The notes below the pieces were generated by a model that was given only the letters and a program-made list of their open reading frames with translations, did not search any database and was not told the origin of the DNA. Shown piece by piece: positions 6,121-9,929 of a DNA stretch of 9,929 nucleotides (positions within the stretch are counted from its first letter, which is position 1; each line of letters opens with the position of its first letter). Position numbers and translations under genes: made by a program. Origin of the DNA: Flavobacteriales bacterium UBA2040. Lineage in GTDB: Bacteria > Bacteroidota > Bacteroidia > Flavobacteriales_D > Crocinitomicaceae. The stretch is taken from NCBI GenBank assembly GCA_002332715.1, contig DDBE01000002.1:495-10423 (forward strand). The letters are read 5' to 3'.

Positions 6121-6753
6121 TTAATCGCGTCGACTGAGGATTTCCTTCAGTTCGTTCAAAAGAATGGCTGTAGCTCCCCATATAATGCGGTTTTCGTAAA
6201 GAAAGCAGGGCACATCTTTCAAGATTCGACCATTTCCGATGGGAATGTCTACTTCTGTTCGCAGTTTCTTATCGATTAATTCAACTCCTGGTAATAGGAA
6301 AATAGACGCCACCTCTCGTGGGTCAGGAACCAATTCAACGGTCAATTCAGAATGAAAGAAAACATACGGTTTGACATGGAAATTGCTCACTGGAATATAG
6401 ATTTCCGTCATTGGACCGATTAATTCTCCATTTTCAAAAGGCATGGCAATTTCTTCAAAACTTTCTCGACGAGCGGTGTGGATGGAATCTTCGTCTGAAG
6501 CATCACGTTTCCCACCCGGGAAACTAATCTGTCCGCTGTGCGCGCCTTCATAGGTATTACGTTGCGTCAGGAGTATTTCTATTCCTTTTTCTTTTTGTAA
6601 CAAATGAATCGCAACGGCACTTTCTTTGGCGTTGTTGGCCTTCTTCAAAGCATCACTTGATAAGCCGCGCATAGGCATCATCTCCACATGCGCGCGCTCG
6701 CCAGGCAATTCATTGGTGATTTGGTTCTTCAAGAAAGTCAACCAATCGATCAT
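6121..6753 (-). CDS. NUDIX hydrolase, CoA pyrophosphatase type
   Basis: 210 residues. The NUDIX box spans about 81-104 (GKRDASDED then TARRESFEEIAM), with the metal-binding Arg96-Glu97 and Glu100-Glu101 in place. It is preceded by LLTQRNTYEGAHSGQISFPGG (61-81), which fits the LLTxR...HxGxxxFPGG signature of the NudL/YeaB CoA-pyrophosphatase subfamily. Family knowledge: these enzymes split CoA or acyl-CoA into phosphopantetheine derivatives and 3',5'-ADP in the cytosol. The substrate is inferred from the motif. The start ATG (6753-6751) overlaps the stop of the endonuclease III gene in an ATGA arrangement, so it is the third gene of the TPR-nth-NUDIX operon. No clear terminator is seen after the stop. 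Confidence 0.9.
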   Translation of the reverse strand: MIDWLTFLKNQITNELPGERAHVEMMPMRGLSSDALKKANNAKESAVAIHLLQKEKGIEILLTQRNTYEGAHSGQISFPGGKRDASDEDSIHTARRESFEEIAMPFENGELIGPMTEIYIPVSNFHVKPYVFFHSELTVELVPDPREVASIFLLPGVELIDKKLRTEVDIPIGNGRILKDVPCFLYENRIIWGATAILLNELKEILSRRD

Positions 6754-7397
6754 TGAACCAGTCCTTTTTTGGCAGCCGCCGTTCCGATTTCACGAGTAAT
6801 AAAATCTTTTTCCCATTTCGGGCTCCTAGATGGCGAATATTCTCTTCCGTAAAATATGATTTGAAGGTGCAATTTGTTCCACAATTCTCTCGGAAACACC
6901 TTTTTAGCATCTTTTTCCGTTTCAACTACGTTTTTCCCTTTTGTAATTCCCCAACGGATTAGAAGTCGATGAATGTGTGTATCTACTGGAAATGCGGGTA
7001 CTCCATAAGCCTGACTCATGACAACGCTTGCTGTTTTGTGTCCAACTGCTGGAAGTTCTTCCAAAGCTTCAAAACTCTGAGGAACTTCGCCGTGGTGTTT
7101 GGCCAATAATATTTCGCTTAAGCCATGTATTCCTTTCGATTTCATCGGAGATAAACCACAAGGACGAATAATTTCCTTGATTTCTTCCACCGTCATTTTT
7201 ATCATGTCGTGTGGGTTGTCTGCTCTGGAAAATAGGGAAGGAGTAATCTTGTTGACGCGCACATCCGTGCATTGAGCAGAAAGCAATACGGCAATCAATA
7301 ATGTATATGGATCTTTGTGATCTAATGGAACAGGAACTTCTGGATAAAGTTTCTCCAATTCGTCGATAATGTATTGGGCCTTTTCTTTCTTCGTCAT
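6750..7397 (-). CDS. nth: Endonuclease III, variant without iron-sulfur cysteines
   Basis: Bifunctional DNA glycosylase/AP lyase of base excision repair that removes oxidised pyrimidines; 215 residues, near the usual length. The helix-hairpin-helix segment is at about 112-130 (LEELPAVGHKTASVV) with catalytic Lys121, and FPVDTHIHR holds catalytic Asp139. The N-terminal LLSAQCTDVRVN (38-49) is the usual Nth signature. The C-terminal region, which in E. coli Nth carries the C-x6-C-x2-C-x5-C [4Fe-4S] motif, here reads GREYSPSRSPKWEKDFITRE (184-203). It has no cysteine; the only cysteines in the protein are Cys43 and Cys80. The fold downstream is otherwise continuous. The start overlaps the TPR stop by ATGA and the stop overlaps the NUDIX start likewise. 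MutY is less likely given the length and the Lys at 121. Confidence 0.93.
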   Translation of the reverse strand: MTKKEKAQYIIDELEKLYPEVPVPLDHKDPYTLLIAVLLSAQCTDVRVNKITPSLFSRADNPHDMIKMTVEEIKEIIRPCGLSPMKSKGIHGLSEILLAKHHGEVPQSFEALEELPAVGHKTASVVMSQAYGVPAFPVDTHIHRLLIRWGITKGKNVVETEKDAKKVFPRELWNKLHLQIIFYGREYSPSRSPKWEKDFITREIGTAAAKKGLVQ

Positions 7398-8017
7398 TTA
7401 ATTTTAAATCCGTTGGTGACAAACTTCAAGAATTCTTTCCATTGACTTTTCTCGGTGAAGATTTTTTTCATTTCTTCCGCCGTACTTTCCTTTTCTTTTT
7501 CCGTTGCTTTCTCTTCAATTTTCTTCTCTGTAGAATTAGCTTGAATTTCAGGCATTTCAATTGTGTCGCCTTCTAAATCTGAAACAACCTTCTGCAGATC
7601 CTTTTCTTGTTCGCGCAAGGCATCCGATCGTTTGAATTTTTCCTTCGCCGAAAGTATATTCCCTTTCTTTTCAAGCAATAGACCCAGATTGTTGTAAACA
7701 ATGGCATCGTTCGGGTCCATTTCTGCGGCAATTTCATAATCTTCTATGGCACCGTCAATATCTCCGAAAAAATCTCTCGCATGTCCGCGTGAAGCATAAC
7801 GATATGCATAGTCTGGCTGCAATTCAACGCTTTTATTCAAATCAGCCATGCTCTTTTCCTTTTGCTGAAGATGAATGTACGCAACACCTCGTTCTGAGTA
7901 CAATTCAGGCGCATTCGGATGTTGAGCGATTACTTTCGTATAAATTAAAACCGCCTTTTCATAGTGCAGTTCTTGCATTAATTTATAGGCTGATTCGTGT
8001 TCTTTATTGATAAACAT
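7394..8017 (-). CDS. TPR-repeat protein, cytosolic
   Basis: 207 residues without a signal peptide. Four tetratricopeptide-like units occupy roughly 4-36, 37-70, 71-104 and 105-138, with the spacing of small and aromatic residues expected for TPR (for example ELYSERGVAYIHLQ, YRYASRGHARDFFG and VYNNLGLLLEKKGN). Residues about 135-190 are charged and probably helical or coiled coil, rich in Glu and Lys (EKKIEEKATEKEKES), and the tail ends FLKFVTNGFKIK. TPRs bind protein partners; the partner is unknown. It is the first gene of an operon with endonuclease III and a NUDIX hydrolase, sharing an ATGA stop/start overlap with nth. Whether it is linked to DNA repair or only co-transcribed cannot be said. 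Confidence 0.88.
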   Translation of the reverse strand: MFINKEHESAYKLMQELHYEKAVLIYTKVIAQHPNAPELYSERGVAYIHLQQKEKSMADLNKSVELQPDYAYRYASRGHARDFFGDIDGAIEDYEIAAEMDPNDAIVYNNLGLLLEKKGNILSAKEKFKRSDALREQEKDLQKVVSDLEGDTIEMPEIQANSTEKKIEEKATEKEKESTAEEMKKIFTEKSQWKEFLKFVTNGFKIK

Positions 8018-8019
8018 AA

Positions 8020-8027
8020 TATATTTG
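8020..8027 (+). promoter_or_regulatory. Putative -7 element of the 83-residue protein gene
   Basis: TATATTTG matches TAnnTTTG exactly and ends 4 bases before the ATG at 8032, predicting a leaderless or nearly leaderless mRNA. No TTG sits at the expected -33 distance. Confidence 0.55.
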
Positions 8028-8031
8028 AACG

Positions 8032-8283
8032 ATGGATAACAAAAATACCGACTTTCCGCAATATAGAAAACTGGCCAATGGTTTGCGTTTTTATAAAATC
8101 AACTCTGCAATCGACTTTGAAGAACTACAGACTATAGGAAACAAAGTATATCACTTTAAGTTCACAGCTGAACAATATCCTGAGAAATTGAGAATAATGG
8201 ATATGCTCGAAGTTAGCACCGAACATTACGAAATTCTCTCTACCGAAAACTGGGAAACGAAATTGATGACGGCTGGTAATTAA
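8032..8283 (+). CDS. Small protein of unknown function
   Basis: 83 residues, acidic-to-neutral, with no signal peptide, membrane segment or cysteine. It starts MDNKNTDFPQYRKLANG and continues LRFYKINSAIDFEELQTIGN, and ends with a likely helix around ENWETKLMT. The mix of aromatic-rich strands (RFYKI, YHFKF) and short helices looks like a compact cytosolic alpha/beta protein. No family is recognised with confidence. It is a credible gene because it has a perfect -7 element four bases before the ATG, fills the gap between two other genes and has normal codon usage. Its stop interleaves with the dapD stop on the other strand, a four-base convergent overlap (8280-8283). Confidence 0.75.
   Translation: MDNKNTDFPQYRKLANGLRFYKINSAIDFEELQTIGNKVYHFKFTAEQYPEKLRIMDMLEVSTEHYEILSTENWETKLMTAGN
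8040..8047 (-). promoter_or_regulatory. Putative -7 element of the TPR-nth-NUDIX operon
   Basis: Minus-strand TATTTTTG fits TAnnTTTG and ends 22 bases before the TPR ATG (8017). It lies inside the first codons of the divergent gene at 8032, so the two transcripts would start back to back or overlap. Confidence 0.5.
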
Positions 8284-9089
8284 ACCGCAACGTCGTTTTC
8301 ACGCAAGGCATCGTTCAAACTTGTCTTCAAATCAGTCGAAGCTTTTCTTTTTCCGATAATCAAAGCACATGGAACTTGGAATTCGCCAGCTGGAAATTTC
8401 TTCGCGTAAGAGCCAGGAATAACAACGCTTCTTTCGGGAACTTTACCTTTCATTTCAATCGGTTCGCTGCCTGTAATGTCTATTATTTTTGTCGACATGG
8501 TCAAAACAACATTCGCGCCTAGAACCGCTTCTTTTCCTACGTGAACACCCTCCACAACGATACATCGTGAACCAATAAATGCACCGTCTTCAATAATTAC
8601 GGGTGATGCTTGAAGTGGCTCAAGAACTCCGCCTATGCCAACTCCGCCGCTCAAATGAACATTTTTTCCAATTTGAGCGCAAGATCCAACTGTCGCCCAA
8701 GTGTCGACCATTGTTCCTGAATCTACATAGGCACCAATGTTAATATAAGATGGCATCATGATTACGCCTGGGGCGATGAAAGCTCCATATCGTGCAACAG
8801 CATGAGGAACAACACGTACACCTAATTCTTTGTAGTTTGTTTTCAAGGCCATTTTATCGTGAAATTCGAAAGGACCTACCTCAATAGTTTCCATTTTACG
8901 AATAGGAAAATACATTACTACAGCTTTTTTAACCCATTCGTTAACTGTCCAATTACCCAATTCATTCGGCTCAGCTACACGAAGAATCCCTTTGTCGAGA
9001 TCTTCAATTATTGTTTCTATTGCAGTTCTGTAAGTTGTGTTTTCCAAAAGGGAACGATTTTCCCAAGCTTCTTCGATTTTTGAGCGCAT
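8280..9089 (-). CDS. dapD: Tetrahydrodipicolinate N-succinyltransferase
   Basis: Succinyl-CoA-dependent enzyme of the succinylase branch of the diaminopimelate/lysine pathway, needed for peptidoglycan and lysine. 269 residues from the ATG at 9089, close to the 274 of E. coli DapD. The N-terminal helical part begins RSKIEEAWENRSLL. A left-handed beta-helix of hexapeptide repeats follows from about residue 97, including MVDTWATVGSCAQIG (127-141) and SGGVGIGGVLEPLQ (147-160), nearly identical to E. coli, then FIGSRCIVVEGV. A further upstream ATG at 9119 is rejected because the family start lies at 9089 and the -7 element at 9115-9108 lies within that extension. It is transcribed alone, divergent from ruvX, and converges on the small unknown gene. 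Confidence 0.97.
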   Translation of the reverse strand: MRSKIEEAWENRSLLENTTYRTAIETIIEDLDKGILRVAEPNELGNWTVNEWVKKAVVMYFPIRKMETIEVGPFEFHDKMALKTNYKELGVRVVPHAVARYGAFIAPGVIMMPSYINIGAYVDSGTMVDTWATVGSCAQIGKNVHLSGGVGIGGVLEPLQASPVIIEDGAFIGSRCIVVEGVHVGKEAVLGANVVLTMSTKIIDITGSEPIEMKGKVPERSVVIPGSYAKKFPAGEFQVPCALIIGKRKASTDLKTSLNDALRENDVAV

Positions 9090-9107
9090 AATGTTGATTT
9101 TAGATTG

Positions 9108-9115
9108 CAAAATTA
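9108..9115 (-). promoter_or_regulatory. Putative dapD -7 element
   Basis: Minus-strand TAATTTTG matches TAnnTTTG and ends 18 bases before the dapD ATG at 9089. Its position supports that start over the ATG at 9119. Confidence 0.55.
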
Positions 9116-9157
9116 ACAATTGAATTTCAATCTGTCGGGAAACTTCAACTTAAATCC

Positions 9158-9165
9158 TAAATTTG
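9158..9165 (+). promoter_or_regulatory. Putative ruvX -7 element
   Basis: TAAATTTG matches TAnnTTTG exactly and ends 4 bases before the ruvX ATG at 9170, the same spacing as for the genes at 8032 and 9658. No TTG is seen at the -33 distance. Confidence 0.55.
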
Positions 9166-9169
9166 ACCC

Positions 9170-9586
9170 ATGCCAAAAACAATAGCGATAGATTTCGGAT
9201 TAAAAAGAACAGGACTTGCCATTACGGATGAGAATTGCATTTTTGCGTTTGGTCACGAGACAGTGGAATCAAAAAACCTCATGGATTATTTGGAAAAATG
9301 GTTCAAAAAAGAGACTGTTGACACACTCGTGCTAGGTGATCCAAAGCGTTTGAACAATGAGGATACACATATCAGTGAAAATGTAAGAATGCTCCAGGCG
9401 GCTTTGATTAAGCAGTTTCCGTCGAAAGAAGTGGTGATGATGGACGAGAGATATACCTCAAAAATGGCAAGCGAAACAATCTCTATGATGGGCGCTTCCA
9501 AAAAGGTAAAAAAAGACAAAGGTTTAATCGATAAAGTAAGCGCGACTATCATTCTTCAATCCTATTTGGACGAATACAAACGATAG
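9170..9586 (+). CDS. ruvX: Putative pre-16S rRNA nuclease / Holliday junction resolvase YqgF
   Basis: RNase H-like fold nuclease of the YqgF/RuvX family, 138 residues, the normal length. In E. coli it matures the 16S rRNA 5' end; the resolvase role rests on fold similarity. Motifs in order: IAIDFGLKRTGLA (5-17) with the first catalytic Asp; LVLGDPKRLNNEDTH, corresponding to the usual VGLPxxxxG loop with an acidic residue inserted; MMDERYTSKMA with the second acidic pair; and DKVSATIILQSYLDEY near the C terminus with the third Asp. It is followed 71 bases later by def, a neighbour pair I recall from other Bacteroidota, though def has its own -7 box here. No terminator is seen between them. Confidence 0.95.
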   Translation: MPKTIAIDFGLKRTGLAITDENCIFAFGHETVESKNLMDYLEKWFKKETVDTLVLGDPKRLNNEDTHISENVRMLQAALIKQFPSKEVVMMDERYTSKMASETISMMGASKKVKKDKGLIDKVSATIILQSYLDEYKR

Positions 9587-9624
9587 ACTTATCGATTTTT
9601 AAATAATTCTAACAGTTTTTTGTT

Positions 9625-9653
9625 TTGAATACTTCCTAATTGACGTAAATTTG
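9625..9653 (+). promoter_or_regulatory. Putative def promoter
   Basis: TTG at 9625-9627 and TAAATTTG at 9646-9653 are 18 bases apart, fitting the Bacteroidota -33/-7 pattern. The -7 box ends 4 bases before the ATG at 9658, predicting a leaderless or nearly leaderless transcript. Confidence 0.6.
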
Positions 9654-9657
9654 CGAC

Positions 9658-9929
9658 ATGATTTTACCAATTGTTGCCTATGGCGACCCTATTTTAAAGA
9701 AAGAATGTGAGGAAATCGGAGAAGATTATCCAAAGCTGAAAGAGTTTATTGCCAATATGTTTGAGACGATGTATAATGCTCAAGGTGTTGGTCTAGCGGC
9801 TCCCCAAATTGGAAAATCTATCCGTTTATTTATAGTTGATGCCGCACCTTTTGCTGAAATTGAAGAAGGGGAAGAGTTAGACCCAATGGCGGAAGGATTG
9901 GAAAATTTCAAGAAAGTATTCATCAATCC
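9658..9929 (+). CDS. def: Peptide deformylase (5' part, cut by window end)
   Basis: Removes the N-formyl group from new polypeptides. The first 90 residues are present. MILPIVAYGDPILKKECEEI is the typical N-terminal strand, and GVGLAAPQIG at 43-52 is the conserved motif 1 that contributes the active-site Gln. RLFIVDA follows at 56-62, then an acidic loop (AEIEEGEELDPMAEG). The metal-binding EGCLS and HEXXH motifs should lie beyond the end of the window, so activity cannot be judged. It has its own promoter match upstream and follows ruvX in the same direction. Confidence 0.95.
   Translation, partial: MILPIVAYGDPILKKECEEIGEDYPKLKEFIANMFETMYNAQGVGLAAPQIGKSIRLFIVDAAPFAEIEEGEELDPMAEGLENFKKVFIN

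Noticed and set aside
9090..9119. Ten-residue N-terminal extension of DapD from an ATG at 9119
   Set aside because: The DapD family starts near the RSKIEEAWENRSLL segment, and the probable -7 element lies inside the extension.
1..9929. Mobile elements, CRISPR arrays, tRNA or rRNA genes
   Set aside because: No transposase-like ORFs, terminal inverted repeats, regular spaced repeats or tRNA-like folds were recognised on either strand.

Overview
The window looks like a chromosomal segment of a Bacteroidota member, probably from the Flavobacteriia side. The evidence is a gliding/type IX secretion (T9SS) C-terminal sorting domain on the first protein, AT-rich DNA, no clear Shine-Dalgarno sites, and repeated matches to the Bacteroidota sigma factor -7 element TAnnTTTG in front of genes. 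There are no rRNA or tRNA genes, CRISPR arrays or intact mobile elements.

Layout. Positions 1-741 are the 3' end of a secreted PKD-domain protein carrying a T9SS type A sorting signal, followed by a terminator. Positions 742-1103 are mostly non-coding, with a possible TGA-broken small membrane gene on the minus strand and the ndk terminator. ndk (1104-1523, minus) is divergent from a four-gene operon, 1674-5539 plus, for a TroABCD/YtgABCD-type metal (Mn/Zn/Fe) ABC importer: substrate-binding lipoprotein, ATPase, permease 1, permease 2. Positions 5540-5866 hold a candidate small RNA with its own -7 element and terminator, and a second strong hairpin. They lead into a decayed start of a secreted protein (5867-6112). 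A minus-strand operon of TPR protein, endonuclease III and NUDIX hydrolase (8017 down to 6121) is joined by ATGA overlaps. A small unknown gene (8032-8283) is divergent from it. dapD (minus), ruvX (plus) and the 5' part of def (plus) complete the window.

The most notable system is the metal importer. Permease 1 is fused at its C terminus to a complete DtxR/MntR-like winged-helix plus metal-binding/dimerisation domain. Gene order and fusion match chlamydial ytgA-ytgB-ytgCR-ytgD, in which the repressor part YtgR is released by cleavage. The promoter of this operon carries a DtxR-box-like palindrome (1638-1656) that fills the space between a putative -33 TTG and a perfect -7 TAnnTTTG. Together these suggest a self-contained circuit in which the transporter protein carries its own metal-sensing repressor. 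This is inference and has not been tested.

Other points of interest are an endonuclease III lacking all four iron-sulfur cysteines, and three genes whose -7 element ends exactly four bases before the ATG, which implies leaderless or nearly leaderless mRNAs.
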